Origin: Spinactinospora alkalitolerans
GTDB taxonomy: Bacteria; Actinomycetota; Actinomycetes; Streptosporangiales; Streptosporangiaceae
NCBI RefSeq assembly: GCF_013408795.1
Contig: NZ_JACCCC010000001.1
Coordinates: 5,332,001 to 5,396,000 of the forward strand
Length of the DNA: 64,000 nt
Direction of reading: 5' to 3'
Of this stretch, positions 34,066-42,939 are shown piece by piece. The notes below the pieces were generated by a model that saw only the letters and a program-made list of their open reading frames with translations, ran no database searches and was not told the DNA's origin. Each line of letters opens with the position of its first letter. Positions within the stretch are counted from its first letter, which is position 1. The translations under genes and the position numbers were made by a program.

Positions 34066-34488
34066 ATGGACGATCTCAACGACGAGGCCGTGATCCGCCG
34101 CGTGCTCACCGAAGCCCGGGTGTGGGCGATCGTGGGGCTGGGCGACAACCCCGCTCGGCCGGCCTACGGGGTGGCGCGGTTCCTGCAGGAGCAGGGCAAG
34201 AAGATCGTGCCGGTGCACCCCTCGGCCGCCGCGGTCCACGGCGAGCAGGGCTACGCCCGCCTCGCCGACATCCCCTTCCCGGTGGACGCGGTCGACGTGT
34301 TCCGGCGCTCCACCGAGGCCGGCGCCGTCGCCGACGAGGCTCTGGCGCGCGCCGAGGTCGGCGCGGTCTGGTTCCAGTTGGGCGTGGTCGACGCGGCCGC
34401 CGCCGAGCGAGTGCTGTCCGCCGGGCGGCACATGGTCATGGACCGCTGCCCCGCGATCGAATGGCCGCGACTGCTGACCGGACGCTGA
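34066..34488 (+). CDS. CoA-binding domain protein (YccU-like)
   Basis: A 140-residue single-domain Rossmann protein of the CoA_binding_2 family. AIVGLGDNPARPAYGVARFLQEQGKK contains the glycine-rich loop, then IVPVHPSA and VDVFRRSTEAG; AVWFQLGVVD and MDRCPAIEWPRL are family-typical. GAGGATGGACGC precedes ATG 34066. It follows ugd by 32 bp and may be co-transcribed. Biochemical role is unknown. Confidence 0.85.
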   Translation: MDDLNDEAVIRRVLTEARVWAIVGLGDNPARPAYGVARFLQEQGKKIVPVHPSAAAVHGEQGYARLADIPFPVDAVDVFRRSTEAGAVADEALARAEVGAVWFQLGVVDAAAAERVLSAGRHMVMDRCPAIEWPRLLTGR

Positions 34489-34594
34489 TCGGAGCGCTGA
34501 CCGGGGTGCCGATGGTGCGTGCGCCGGTCGGTGCTGCTCGATACCGGTCGGCACCGAGCCGGTACGGAGATGCCCGGCCGGGTAGGGGCGGGGT

Positions 34595-35206
34595 ATGCGA
34601 CGTCCTTGGTTTCTCTCGCTCCTCGGCGGGACCGAGCGCCGGGACCCGGCCCCTGACGGGGGTTCCGGGGCCGCGCCCGACGACTCCGAGCGCACCGCCG
34701 AGCGCCGCGCGCTGGCCGAGCGCAACGGCTGGCGCTACGCGGAGCGGGCGCAGCGCACCATCGTGGGCTGGCCGCGTCCGGCGCTGCCGTCGGGGCGGCT
34801 GGGCTCGGTCCGCAACGCCGTCTCGGGCGAGCGCCACGGCCACGGGTTCATGGTCTTCGACTACCTGTACGTCTCGCAGCACACCGGCCGGTGGGACACC
34901 CTCCTGGTGCACGCGGTCGCGCTGCCGGTCCGGGTCCCCTACGTCGAGGTGCACGACCCCGAGGGCGGCGCACACGACCTGTACACCGAGAGCCCCGAGG
35001 TGCGGTTCCCCGTGGACCTGCTCAGCGCGGAGGTCCGGGAGGAGGTCCGCCGGTATGCCTTCACCGACTTCATCCTCGACGGGGACGTGTTCATCTGCAC
35101 CGCCTCCGGCGGCGGCCCCTCCGGCATCGAGTCCAAGCTCGACGCGATGACCACCCTGCTCGACCAGGTCCCGACCGGCGTGTGGACCCACTGGTCCCAG
35201 ACCTGA
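34595..35206 (+). CDS. Hypothetical protein
   Basis: A 203-residue, mostly soluble protein. I do not recognise the family. The N-terminal 40 residues are polar and disordered, followed by ALAERNGWRYAER and a beta-rich domain (GFMVFDYLYVSQHTGRWDTLLVHAVALP). The end has FICTASGGGPSGIESKLDAMTTLLDQVP. The shape resembles actinobacterial proteins of unknown function with an N-terminal WRYAER-type segment. There is a GGGGCGGGG site before ATG 34595. Confidence 0.6.
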   Translation: MRRPWFLSLLGGTERRDPAPDGGSGAAPDDSERTAERRALAERNGWRYAERAQRTIVGWPRPALPSGRLGSVRNAVSGERHGHGFMVFDYLYVSQHTGRWDTLLVHAVALPVRVPYVEVHDPEGGAHDLYTESPEVRFPVDLLSAEVREEVRRYAFTDFILDGDVFICTASGGGPSGIESKLDAMTTLLDQVPTGVWTHWSQT

Positions 35207-35326
35207 CCCCACCCGGACCGGCCTCCCGGCCCTCGCCGTCGCGCCACCCCGCCGGGTGTTCATGGCTGGTTGAACCTCCACCAGCCTCATCCCTCCTCGC
35301 GCGGAAGACCGCCCCCGGCTCCGACC

Positions 35327-35590
35327 ATGTCGCCGGCTGAACCCGATCCCCGGCAGCACATCGCCGTGCGCCTCGACGAACTCCTGGCCGAACGCGGGAT
35401 GACCCTGACCGAGCTGTCCCACCGGGCACAGGGGACCGTGGTCGACCTGTCGATCCCGAAGAACGGCCGGGCCAAGGCCATCCGGTTCTCCACGCCGGTG
35501 AAGCTGTGCGAGGCGCTCGACTGCCGGCCGGGTGACCTGCTCGGCTACCGGGCGGCGCCGAATCCGATGGAGGAGCCCTCGCCGAGCTGA
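35327..35590 (+). CDS. Small Cro/C1-type HTH regulator (HTH_26-like)
   Basis: An 87-residue DNA-binding protein. The helix-turn-helix covers about residues 12-68: [23 protein letters not shown], an insert, then [29 protein letters not shown] in broken form matching the YozG/HTH_26 signature. ATG 35327 has no strong site and the frame opens upstream to 35270. Its 3' end overlaps the convergent purE by 46 bp. Target genes are unknown. Confidence 0.75.
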   Translation: MSPAEPDPRQHIAVRLDELLAERGMTLTELSHRAQGTVVDLSIPKNGRAKAIRFSTPVKLCEALDCRPGDLLGYRAAPNPMEEPSPS

Positions 35591-36081
35591 CGGCGCAGGC
35601 GCTCGCCCTTGGCCTGGGCCTCGGCCTTCAGGTCCTCCTGGAACTCCGTCATCTTCGCGCGCAGGTCGGCGTCGTGCGCGGCGAGCATGCGCACCGCCAG
35701 CAGGCCGGCGTTGCGGGCCGCGCCGACGGCGACCGTCGCGACCGGGACGCCGGCCGGCATCTGCACGATGGACAGCAGGGAGTCCATGCCGTCGAGGTAC
35801 TTCAGCGGCACCGGCACGCCGATCACCGGGAGCGGGGTCACCGAGGCCAGCATGCCCGGCAGGTGCGCCGCTCCCCCGGCCCCGGCGATGATCGCCTTGA
35901 GGCCGCGGTCGGCGGCCTCCGAACCGTAGGCGATCATCTCGTGCGGCATCCGGTGCGCGGAGACGACATCGGCCTCGTAGGGCACGCCGAACTCCTTCAG
36001 CGCCGTGGCGGCGTCCTGCATGAAGGGCCAGTCGGAGTCGCTGCCCATCACGATGCCGACGGTCGGAACGGTCTCGGTCAC
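35545..36081 (-). CDS. purE: N5-carboxyaminoimidazole ribonucleotide mutase
   Basis: A 178-residue PurE that converts N5-CAIR to CAIR in purine synthesis. [45 protein letters not shown], the conserved [14 protein letters not shown] and [13 protein letters not shown] are all present. The GTG start at 36081 overlaps the purK stop by four bases (GTGA). The C-terminus runs into the convergent HTH gene. Confidence 0.96.
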   Translation of the reverse strand: MTETVPTVGIVMGSDSDWPFMQDAATALKEFGVPYEADVVSAHRMPHEMIAYGSEAADRGLKAIIAGAGGAAHLPGMLASVTPLPVIGVPVPLKYLDGMDSLLSIVQMPAGVPVATVAVGAARNAGLLAVRMLAAHDADLRAKMTEFQEDLKAEAQAKGERLRRQLGEGSSIGFGAAR

Positions 36082-37235
36082 TGCTGGTCTCCCTTGAGGT
36101 AGGCGGCGGCGTCGCGAACGCGGGCGAGCAGCTCCCCGTGGTCGTCGCCCGCCGCGGTGACGTGCCCGATCTTGCGGCCGGGCCGGACCTCCTTGCCGTA
36201 GAAGTGCACCTTCAGCTCGGGGTCCTTGGCCATGACGTGGACGTAGCGACTGTAGACGTCGGAGTCGGCGCCGCCGAGTACGTTGGCCATCACGGTGAAG
36301 GGCGCGGTGCTGCGCGGCGATCCCAGGGGCAGGTCCAGCACGGCGCGCAGGTGCTGCTCGAACTGCGACGTCCGGGCGCCGTCGATGGTCCAGTGCCCGG
36401 AATTGTGCGGGCGCATCGCCAACTCGTTGACGACGACGCCGGACTCGGTCTCGAAGAGTTCGACCGCGAGCATGCCCACGACGTCCAGCGCGTGCGCGAG
36501 CTCGATCGCGAGCTCCTGGGCGCGGACGGCCTTGTCCTCGTCGAGGCCGGGGGCCGGGGCGATCACCTCGTGGCAGATGCCGCCGCGCTGCACGGTCTCG
36601 ACCACCGGGTAGGCCGCGACCTGCCCGTAGGGCGAGCGCGCCACCTGCACGGCGAGTTCCCTGGTGAAGCCCACCTTCTCCTCGACCAGCAACGGAACCT
36701 CGGCCTGCGCGGCGCGTTCCAGCACCTCCAGCGCCTCGGCGGCCGAGTCGACGACCCACACGCCCTTGCCGTCGTAGCCGCCGCGGGCGGCCTTGAGCAC
36801 GACCGGCCATCCGGTCTGCCCCGCGAACGCCTCGACGTGGTCGATGGCGGTGACCGCCCGCCAGCGGGGGCACGGCGCGCCCAGTTCCTCGACCCGGACG
36901 CGCATCCGCAGCTTGTCCTGGGCGTACACCAGGGCGGCGCGGTCGGGGCGCGTCATCACGCCGACCCGCTCCAGTTCGCGCAGCACCGGTTCGGGCACGT
37001 GCTCGTGGTCGAAGGTCAGCACGTCGCAGGACTTCGCGAACGCCAACAGGTCCGGCAGCCCTCTGTCGTCGCCCAGGTGGACGTCGCCGCAGACCAGCGC
37101 GGCGCTGTCGGTGGCGGAGTTCGCCAGGACCCGGAAGCCCACGCCCAGGGCGATGCCGGCCTGGTGCGTCATCCTGGCCAACTGACCCCCTCCCACCATT
37201 CCAACGGACGGGACGGGCCGATTACGCTCGCTCAC
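36078..37235 (-). CDS. purK: N5-carboxyaminoimidazole ribonucleotide synthase
   Basis: A 385-residue ATP-grasp enzyme carboxylating AIR with bicarbonate. [17 protein letters not shown] is the N-terminal PurK signature; [16 protein letters not shown] is the ATP-grasp loop; [27 protein letters not shown] is the metal-binding end in pieces. The C-terminal domain has [18 protein letters not shown]. It starts at GTG 37235 and is coupled to purE. gtrA is divergent 103 bp away. Confidence 0.96.
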   Translation of the reverse strand: MSERNRPVPSVGMVGGGQLARMTHQAGIALGVGFRVLANSATDSAALVCGDVHLGDDRGLPDLLAFAKSCDVLTFDHEHVPEPVLRELERVGVMTRPDRAALVYAQDKLRMRVRVEELGAPCPRWRAVTAIDHVEAFAGQTGWPVVLKAARGGYDGKGVWVVDSAAEALEVLERAAQAEVPLLVEEKVGFTRELAVQVARSPYGQVAAYPVVETVQRGGICHEVIAPAPGLDEDKAVRAQELAIELAHALDVVGMLAVELFETESGVVVNELAMRPHNSGHWTIDGARTSQFEQHLRAVLDLPLGSPRSTAPFTVMANVLGGADSDVYSRYVHVMAKDPELKVHFYGKEVRPGRKIGHVTAAGDDHGELLARVRDAAAYLKGDQQ

Positions 37236-37338
37236 AGTTCCTCAACTCTTGTGCGGTGCGGGGAGGGACGGCGCCGCGCGGCCGACGCGGCACCCGTGAA
37301 AGTCTAGTGACCACCCCGGTGATGGATCGGAACGGCTC

Positions 37339-37827
37339 TTGAGATTCGTTAGAGCGCTTTACCAGCGTTTTTCCCACCTCGTCCACGAGGTCGCCAAGTT
37401 CGGCACCGTGGGCGCCGTGGCCTATGCGGTGCAGCTCACCAGCACGAACCTGTTCTGGTGGGTGCTGGGCATGCCCGAGCTGGCCGGTCAGGCGCTGGGC
37501 ACGATCTGCGCCACGGTGGTCGCGTTCCTGGGCAACCGGTTCTGGACGTTCAGCCACCGGGAGCGCAGCGGGCTGGGCCGCGAGTACGCGCTGTTCTTCC
37601 TGCTGAACGGGGTCGGGCTGCTCATCCAGGTGGCGTGCCTGTGGTTCACCGTCGATGTCCTGGGCCTGGACGGCCCGCTGGCCCGCAACATCGCGGGCAA
37701 CGTGATCGGTGTCGGCCTCGGCTCGCTGTTCCGCTTCTGGTCCTACCGCAAGTGGGTCTTCCGAGCGGCCCCCTCCGCCGCCCCACCGCCCACCCCCGCC
37801 GCCGAGCAGCAGAAGGAGCAGGCGTAG
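37339..37827 (+). CDS. GtrA family membrane protein
   Basis: A 162-residue protein with four membrane helices of the GtrA/DPMS flippase-like family. The signature FGTVGAVAYAVQLTSTNL is in helix 1, LGTICATVVAFLGNRFWTFSHR in helix 2, and FRFWSYRKWVF at the end of helix 4. GtrA proteins are thought to move polyprenyl-phosphate sugars across the membrane for glycan decoration. The TTG start has no strong site. It is divergent from purK, an arrangement I recall as common in actinobacteria. Confidence 0.87.
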   Translation: MRFVRALYQRFSHLVHEVAKFGTVGAVAYAVQLTSTNLFWWVLGMPELAGQALGTICATVVAFLGNRFWTFSHRERSGLGREYALFFLLNGVGLLIQVACLWFTVDVLGLDGPLARNIAGNVIGVGLGSLFRFWSYRKWVFRAAPSAAPPPTPAAEQQKEQA

Positions 37828-37852
37828 CACCGAGCCGGCAAGAGGCCGACCC

Positions 37853-38350
37853 TCAGCCGGGCAGCTCCTGGATAAGGGCGTGCACGGCGGCGGTGTCCTT
37901 CTCCGGCCACACCACTACGACCTCGCGCCGCACATTCGGCCTGTCGAGGTTCGTTCCGCGGCAGGTCACCATGCCGTCCACGGTCTCCTCGGTGATGCCG
38001 AGCCTCTCGCGCGTCTCGGCATCGGGCGGATCCGGATTGACGTAGACGTCGAAGTTCTCATCGGTGCAGAACACTTCGGCTCCGCCTCGACTGGTGGTGA
38101 ACTGAGCACGGTACAGCGGAAGGTTCGCACCGTTGTGGTCGGCGGTGATCTCCACGTCGGTGGCGTCGGACGGGACGGTCAGGCCGCTGAACTCCTCGAA
38201 GGAGGCGCGCAGCTCCTCGATCGCGGTGGGCAGCGGCGAGGGCGTGGCCGGAAAGTTCCCCTGCCGGATCCACGGCTCGTCGTCTCCCCCGCAGCCCGCG
38301 GCCAAGGCGACGACGGCGAGAACCCCCGCCATCAGACGTCTCCGAGCCAT
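37853..38350 (-). CDS. Small lipoprotein, possible immunity protein
   Basis: A 165-residue protein with a clear lipoprotein signal: basic MARRRLM, hydrophobic AGVLAVVALAAG and lipobox LAAGC (Cys about residue 20). The mature domain has ELRASFEEFSGLTVP and VNPDPPDAETRERL, and ends EKDTAAVHALIQELPG. ATG 38350 lies four bases after the stop of the upstream pilin-leader gene, so they are coupled. No family was recognised. Its context suggests a surface-anchored immunity or accessory protein for that secreted partner. Confidence 0.65.
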   Translation of the reverse strand: MARRRLMAGVLAVVALAAGCGGDDEPWIRQGNFPATPSPLPTAIEELRASFEEFSGLTVPSDATDVEITADHNGANLPLYRAQFTTSRGGAEVFCTDENFDVYVNPDPPDAETRERLGITEETVDGMVTCRGTNLDRPNVRREVVVVWPEKDTAAVHALIQELPG

Positions 38351-38354
38351 ATGA

Positions 38355-39512
38355 TCAGCCGCTCCCCTCACTGCTCACCCTGGTGTCCCCTGCGATCCAG
38401 AATTCCTGGGCCATGCCGTGCCGGTGCAACTCCCACAGCTCCTGCTGACTGAAGGTGAAACCCGGGAAATTGACAGCGGGACTCGTGTCCTGCCTGCCCC
38501 AGTCGTAATACTTCCGCAGGTTCACCTGGGTGTCGATCTCGTAGCTCCACTCACCGCCGGGTTCCTCCGGCGGATAGGCCGTGACCTCGCCGACCAGGTT
38601 GTAGTTGAAGCTCCCGATCGCATTGGCCCAGTTCGCGTCGTCATAGACGAAGGAGGCGCCGTCGATGGCATCGGGAGGGTAGCCCCAGGCGTTCCAGGCG
38701 GTGTTCACCGGAAACGTCACCGGACCGTCGGTGTCCAGGGCCTGCGCCTGCTGAACGGCCTCGATTCCAAGCTCCTGCTGGTGACCGCGCACCTGTTCGT
38801 CGAACTCCGGGACGTCGTCCATGAAGCGGTCCATGTCGACGGTCATGGTCTCGCCCGAGCCTCTCAGGAAGTGCCGCAGATACTCGGCCGCGTCAGGGTA
38901 GCCCCTGACGTACTCGCCTCCCATGGCAGCCATGAGCGCCTCCTTCCTGACCTGGCACAGCCGGTGCATCGGGGCTCTTCCGGTGCACTTGTACCCGGGG
39001 ACCTCCTCCTCGGCGCCGTACTGCTCCCTTGACTCCAGCGCCAAGTCGACCTCTGGATGCATGTCACGCGGCAGGCCGGAGAAGGGGTCTCCGTCGGACT
39101 CACCCGGTCGGCACAGGGGATTGCACGGGTCCCGCTCCTCTTCCGGGCCGGGAAGCAGCACCGGAGTCGTGGCCATGTAGGGCCACGTGGAGTCGGGGTC
39201 GATCTCCGGTTCGGCAGGGTCGGCTTCGGGCACGTCGAGATCCGCGGGCTCGCCGGGGTAGGTGGGCGGATCCCGGCCGATGTCCGGATCAGCGCCTGGC
39301 GCGTCCTCGCTCTCGTCGCCGGGACCGTCTGCGACAGGAGCACCCTGTTCCGGATTGAGCGCCTGGTCAACGGCATCGGTGATTCCCGTGGCGATCCGTT
39401 CGGAGACTCCGGAGGCGATGACCACGCCGACGATGGCGGCCACCAGCAGGATGACGGCCGCGTATTCCGCGAACGACGCGCCGCGTTCGGGATCGGATAT
39501 TCGTCTTAGCAT
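38355..39512 (-). CDS. Pilin-leader secreted protein, putative polymorphic toxin
   Basis: A 385-residue protein. Residues 1-40 are a type IV/Flp pilin-like leader: MLRRISDPERGASFAEYAA followed by the helix VILLVAAIVGVVIASG, with the conserved Glu after the Gly. Residues about 55-130 are Asp/Pro/Glu-rich. There is one C-P-C-type pair (RDPCNPLCRPG), then a globular region. The C-terminal 100 residues (NYNLVGEVTAYP, YYDWGRQDTSPA, WELHRHGMAQEFWIAG) resemble a terminal domain I associate with actinobacterial toxin-like proteins. The lipoprotein follows four bases later. Effector function is inference. Confidence 0.6.
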   Translation of the reverse strand: MLRRISDPERGASFAEYAAVILLVAAIVGVVIASGVSERIATGITDAVDQALNPEQGAPVADGPGDESEDAPGADPDIGRDPPTYPGEPADLDVPEADPAEPEIDPDSTWPYMATTPVLLPGPEEERDPCNPLCRPGESDGDPFSGLPRDMHPEVDLALESREQYGAEEEVPGYKCTGRAPMHRLCQVRKEALMAAMGGEYVRGYPDAAEYLRHFLRGSGETMTVDMDRFMDDVPEFDEQVRGHQQELGIEAVQQAQALDTDGPVTFPVNTAWNAWGYPPDAIDGASFVYDDANWANAIGSFNYNLVGEVTAYPPEEPGGEWSYEIDTQVNLRKYYDWGRQDTSPAVNFPGFTFSQQELWELHRHGMAQEFWIAGDTRVSSEGSG

Positions 39513-39841
39513 GAACCCGCAGACCGATTTCGGGGGATTTGTAGGCAAGCCGATCAAGCGTAGCGAGGCGGCCATGAGGTGGAACAGAGTCCCAGGCCCC
39601 TAAGAAGGACCCAAACTTTTGGGCCTTCTTGGGCCCTCTTGGGCCCATATCCCGACAACGCCGACGGCCCGGGGCCGTTGGAGGGCGGGACACGCGGAGG
39701 GCGGCGGAGTGTCGGCGCCGGTGGGGGGCGCGGGGTAGAACGGGAGACGGCGGAGGCGTGTTCGCTGCCCCGGCTTTCCCGGCACCGATGGGGCGGGTTG
39801 CGAAGTAAGCGAATTATGCCTGTTATGGGAGTTGCGCATTT
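39513..39841. other. Divergent region with hairpin at 39602-39630
   Basis: AAGAAGG-A-CCCAAA (39602-39615) pairs with TTTGGGCCTTCTT (39618-39630) apart from one bulged base, followed by two TTGGGCCC-type repeats to about 39646. It lies 90 bp upstream of the pilin-leader gene on that gene's 5' side and could be a leader hairpin or binding site. No gene is seen. Confidence 0.45.
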
Positions 39842-39876
39842 TTGGTCAACGCTTGGTCAAGCGGCGCGCATAATAG
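39842..39876 (+). promoter_or_regulatory. Response-regulator direct repeats and -10 element
   Basis: TTGGTCAA occurs at 39842-39849 and again at 39853-39860, an 11-bp period typical of OmpR/PhoB-family boxes. CATAAT (39869-39874) or TAATAG follows as a -10 element, placing the repeats over the -35 region. The response regulator gene starts at 39911. An activator-type, autoregulated promoter is inferred. Confidence 0.6.
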
Positions 39877-39910
39877 GGAAAACCCTCCGCCCCGATTTAC
39901 GATCGGGTGC

Positions 39911-40579
39911 ATGACCTGCGTTTTGCTGGCCGAAGACGACGTTTCGATCTCCGAGCCGCTCGCCCGTGCGCTCCGCCGGGAAGGGTACTCGGTCGATGTC
40001 ACCGTCGAAGGCGTGGAGACTCTCGAACGCGCCCGCGCGGGCGATGTGGACCTACTCGTCCTCGATTTAGGGCTGCCCGAGATGGACGGTCTCGAAGTGG
40101 CCCGACGATTGCGTGCGGAAGGGCACGGAACCCCCATCCTGATCCTGACCGCCCGGGCCGACGAGGTCGACACCGTCGTGGGGCTGGACGCGGGGGCCGA
40201 CGACTACGTCACCAAGCCGTTCCGGCTCGCCGAACTGCTCGCCCGCGTGCGCGCCCTGCTGCGCCGCGGCGGGGCCGAGGTCCCGGTCGTGCACGGCGTG
40301 CGCATCGACAACGACTCGCGCCGAGCCTGGCTGGGCGACCGGGAGCTCCAACTCACCACGAAGGAGTTCGACCTGCTCCGGGTGCTCGTCCGCGACGCCG
40401 GCAAGGTGGTGACCCGCGAGCAGATAATGCGCGAGGTGTGGGACACCAACTGGTGGGGGTCGACGAAAACCCTGGACATGCATATCTCCTGGCTGCGCCG
40501 TAAGCTCGGCGACGACGCCAACCAGCCGTCCTACATCACGACGGTGCGAGGGGTGGGCTTCCGGTTCGAGCGGGAATGA
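39911..40579 (+). CDS. OmpR/PhoB family response regulator
   Basis: A 222-residue two-domain transcription factor. The receiver has the acidic pair in VLLAEDDVSI, the phospho-acceptor Asp in LLVLDLGLPEMDG (about residue 51), TARA with the switch Thr, and the invariant Lys in DDYVTKPF. The winged-helix domain (about 125-222) has LTTKEFDLLRVLVRD, VVTREQIMREVW, WLRRKLGDD and YITTVRGVGFRFE. No strong ribosome site precedes ATG 39911. The histidine kinase follows 63 bp downstream. Confidence 0.95.
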   Translation: MTCVLLAEDDVSISEPLARALRREGYSVDVTVEGVETLERARAGDVDLLVLDLGLPEMDGLEVARRLRAEGHGTPILILTARADEVDTVVGLDAGADDYVTKPFRLAELLARVRALLRRGGAEVPVVHGVRIDNDSRRAWLGDRELQLTTKEFDLLRVLVRDAGKVVTREQIMREVWDTNWWGSTKTLDMHISWLRRKLGDDANQPSYITTVRGVGFRFERE

Positions 40580-40642
40580 CCGAGGACCCGCGGCGCGGCG
40601 CCCCGGCACCGGGAACCGGGAGCCACGCGAGCAAGGGGTGAC

Positions 40643-41929
40643 ATGCGCAGGCGGATGCTGTTCTCCACGCTGGTGGTCGCCATCATCGCGGTGATGCTGC
40701 TCGGGCTGCCGCTGGGGGCGCTGACGTACCAGTCCGTCTACGACGAGAACGTCGCCCAGCTCCAGCGCGAGGCCGAGGTCATCGGCGCCGAGGTCGACGC
40801 GCAACTGGAACACGAGGGCGGCATCGACGCCGAGCACTTCAGAACCGTCTACCCCCAGCGCCACATCGTGATCACGCCGCCCGCCGGGGAGGGCAGCGTC
40901 ACCACCGGCGGGTGGAACGACCGGTCCGGGGAGGCCGACAACGGCGGCACGTTGAAGGCGGAGGCCACCACGGCCGACGGCACCCTGGTCCAGGTGTGGC
41001 GCGACACCAGCGGGGTCCGCGAGAGCATCATCAGTGCCTGGGTGGGGATCGCGTCCCTGTCGCTGCTGGCCATCGGCGTGGCCGTGGGCCTGGCCATGAT
41101 CCAGGCGCGCCGGCTCACTCTGCCGCTGGTGGACCTCGCAGCGACCGCGGAGCGGTTGGGATCCGGGGTGACCACCCCCTGGGGGCACCGCTACGGCATT
41201 CCCGAGGCCGACCGCGTGGCCGAGGTCCTCGACCGCAGCGCCGAGCGCATCGCCGGGCTCATCGCCACCGAGCGGCACTTCGCCACCGACGCCTCACACC
41301 AGCTCCGCACGCCGCTCACGGCGCTGACGATGCGCCTGGAGGAGATCATCGCCGAAGCCCACAGCCCCGACGTGGTCCGGGAGGAGGGCGAGGCCGCGCT
41401 CGCCCAGACCGAGCGGCTGGTGGAGATCGTGGAGAGCCTGCTGGGCCGGGCCCGCAAGACCCAGAACCCCGAAGTGGAGCCGGTGCAGATCGACGACGTG
41501 CTGGAGCAGTTCATGGGCGAGTGGGCGCCGATGTTCAGCCAGGAGGGGCGGGAGCTGCGGCTCGTCGGGGAGAGCGGGCTGACCGCCATGACCGTGCCCA
41601 CCGACCTGTCGCAGATCCTGGCGACGCTCGTGGAGAACGCGTTCAAGCACGGAGCGGGGACGGTGACCGTGCGCCGCGTCGAGTCCGGCCAGTCGGTGCG
41701 CATCGAGGTCAGCGACGAGGGGGACGGCGTCCCCGAGGAGCTCTCTCCCCGCATCTTCGAGCGCGAGGTCAGCGGCGGCAACGGCACTGGGCTGGGACTC
41801 GCGCTGGCCCGGCACATCGCCGAGTCCGAGGGCGCGCGGGTCGAGCTGATCATGGCCAAGCCGACGACGTTCGCGCTGTTCCTGCCCGCCGGGGCCGGCG
41901 GGCTGTCCCGGGTCACCGGTCCGGTGTGA
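40643..41929 (+). CDS. Sensor histidine kinase
   Basis: A 428-residue membrane kinase. Helix 1 is LVVAIIAVMLLGLPLGAL (residues about 10-27), an extracytoplasmic loop of about 100 residues follows, and helix 2 is AWVGIASLSLLAIGVAVGLAM. A HAMP-like segment precedes the H box ATDASHQLRTPLTALTMRLEE. The N box is LVENAFKHGAG, the D/G1 box SDEGDGVP, and the G2 box GTGLGLALARHIAE. It partners the upstream response regulator. The stimulus is unknown. A CseC/AfsQ2-like relationship is possible but not shown. Confidence 0.95.
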   Translation: MRRRMLFSTLVVAIIAVMLLGLPLGALTYQSVYDENVAQLQREAEVIGAEVDAQLEHEGGIDAEHFRTVYPQRHIVITPPAGEGSVTTGGWNDRSGEADNGGTLKAEATTADGTLVQVWRDTSGVRESIISAWVGIASLSLLAIGVAVGLAMIQARRLTLPLVDLAATAERLGSGVTTPWGHRYGIPEADRVAEVLDRSAERIAGLIATERHFATDASHQLRTPLTALTMRLEEIIAEAHSPDVVREEGEAALAQTERLVEIVESLLGRARKTQNPEVEPVQIDDVLEQFMGEWAPMFSQEGRELRLVGESGLTAMTVPTDLSQILATLVENAFKHGAGTVTVRRVESGQSVRIEVSDEGDGVPEELSPRIFEREVSGGNGTGLGLALARHIAESEGARVELIMAKPTTFALFLPAGAGGLSRVTGPV

Positions 41930-41959
41930 CCGGCGCCCGGGGATCGGCGCGCTCCGCGG

Positions 41960-42169
41960 TCACTCCGAGGGCTGCGGCAGTGAGGGGCAGTCGACCTCCG
42001 GGTTGACGCCGATGTAGTTCAGCGGCCCGGCCAGGATGGTGACGACGGTGCTTCCGACCGTGGCGCAGCTCTGGTCCGATCCGCTGAAGTACCCGCGCTG
42101 GCCGGCTGCGAGCACTCCGATGAGCAGCCAGACGATGATGAGTCCCGGTACGAGGGCCTTGCCGCGCAT
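41960..42169 (-). CDS. Small membrane protein
   Basis: A 69-residue protein with a strong AGGAGG site six bases before ATG 42169. Helix 1 is LVPGLIIVWLLIGVLAAGQRGY. A short loop with one Cys (DQSCATVG) and a second hydrophobic segment, STVVTILAGPLNYIGV, follow, and the tail VDCPSLPQPSE holds another Cys. The two cysteines could pair outside the membrane. Similar small proteins exist in other actinomycetes to my knowledge; function unknown. Confidence 0.75.
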   Translation of the reverse strand: MRGKALVPGLIIVWLLIGVLAAGQRGYFSGSDQSCATVGSTVVTILAGPLNYIGVNPEVDCPSLPQPSE

Positions 42170-42297
42170 TGCTGCCTCCTGGGGGGTGGAGTCCGGATGT
42201 CGGTCCGCCGGCGGTCGCGATAGCAATACCCGATGCCCGTGGACAAAACGTCGTTTCCGGCCCGGGGCGGCGAAGCACATTCCCGCCGCAGGGTCTC

Positions 42298-42939
42298 TCA
42301 GTGCCCCCGGGCGATCCACTCCTCCAGGTGCGGGGCTTCGTCGCCGATCGTGGTGGAGTCGCCGTGCCCGGTGTGCACGACCGTCTCCGGCGGCAGGGTG
42401 AGCAGCCGGTCGCGGATGGAGTCGACGATCGTGGGGAAGTCGGAGTAGGACCGGCCGGTGGCGCCCGGACCGCCCTTGAACAGAGTGTCGCCGGTGAACA
42501 CGATGCCGAGCTCCGCGGCGTGCAGGCAGACGGCCCCGGGCGCGTGGCCGGGGGTGTGCAGCACCTCCAGTTCGACGTCGCCGGCCTGCAACCGCTCCCC
42601 GTGCAGCAGCGGCGCGTCGGGCTCGCGGTCGGGATGGACCATGTGCCACAGCGGCGCGTCGTCGGGGTGCAGCAGGATCGGCGCCTCGGTGAGGTCGGCC
42701 AGCGCGGCCGCGGCGTTGACGTGGTCGTTGTGCGCGTGCGTGCACACGATCGCCATCAGCTCGCGGTCGCCCAGCGCCCGCGCGATCGCCTCGTGGTCGT
42801 GGGCCGCGTCGATCACCACCGCCGTGCGCTCGTTGCCGACGATCCACACGTTGTTGTCGACGTCCCACTCGCCGCCGTCCAGCCGGAAGGTGCCGGACGT
42901 GACGAGGTGGTCGACCGGGATCGGGGGGTTCTCGGTCAT
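42298..42939 (-). CDS. MBL-fold hydrolase linked to formaldehyde detoxification
   Basis: A 213-residue metallo-beta-lactamase fold protein. The metal motif is VCTHAHNDHVNA, then HTPGHAPGAV, FTGDTLFKGGPGATGR and VHTGHGDSTTIGDE, typical of glyoxalase II-like thioesterases. Its start abuts the mscR stop with no gap. In actinobacteria this gene next to mscR is thought to hydrolyse S-formylmycothiol to formate and mycothiol; this is inferred from context. Confidence 0.88.
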   Translation of the reverse strand: MTENPPIPVDHLVTSGTFRLDGGEWDVDNNVWIVGNERTAVVIDAAHDHEAIARALGDRELMAIVCTHAHNDHVNAAAALADLTEAPILLHPDDAPLWHMVHPDREPDAPLLHGERLQAGDVELEVLHTPGHAPGAVCLHAAELGIVFTGDTLFKGGPGATGRSYSDFPTIVDSIRDRLLTLPPETVVHTGHGDSTTIGDEAPHLEEWIARGH

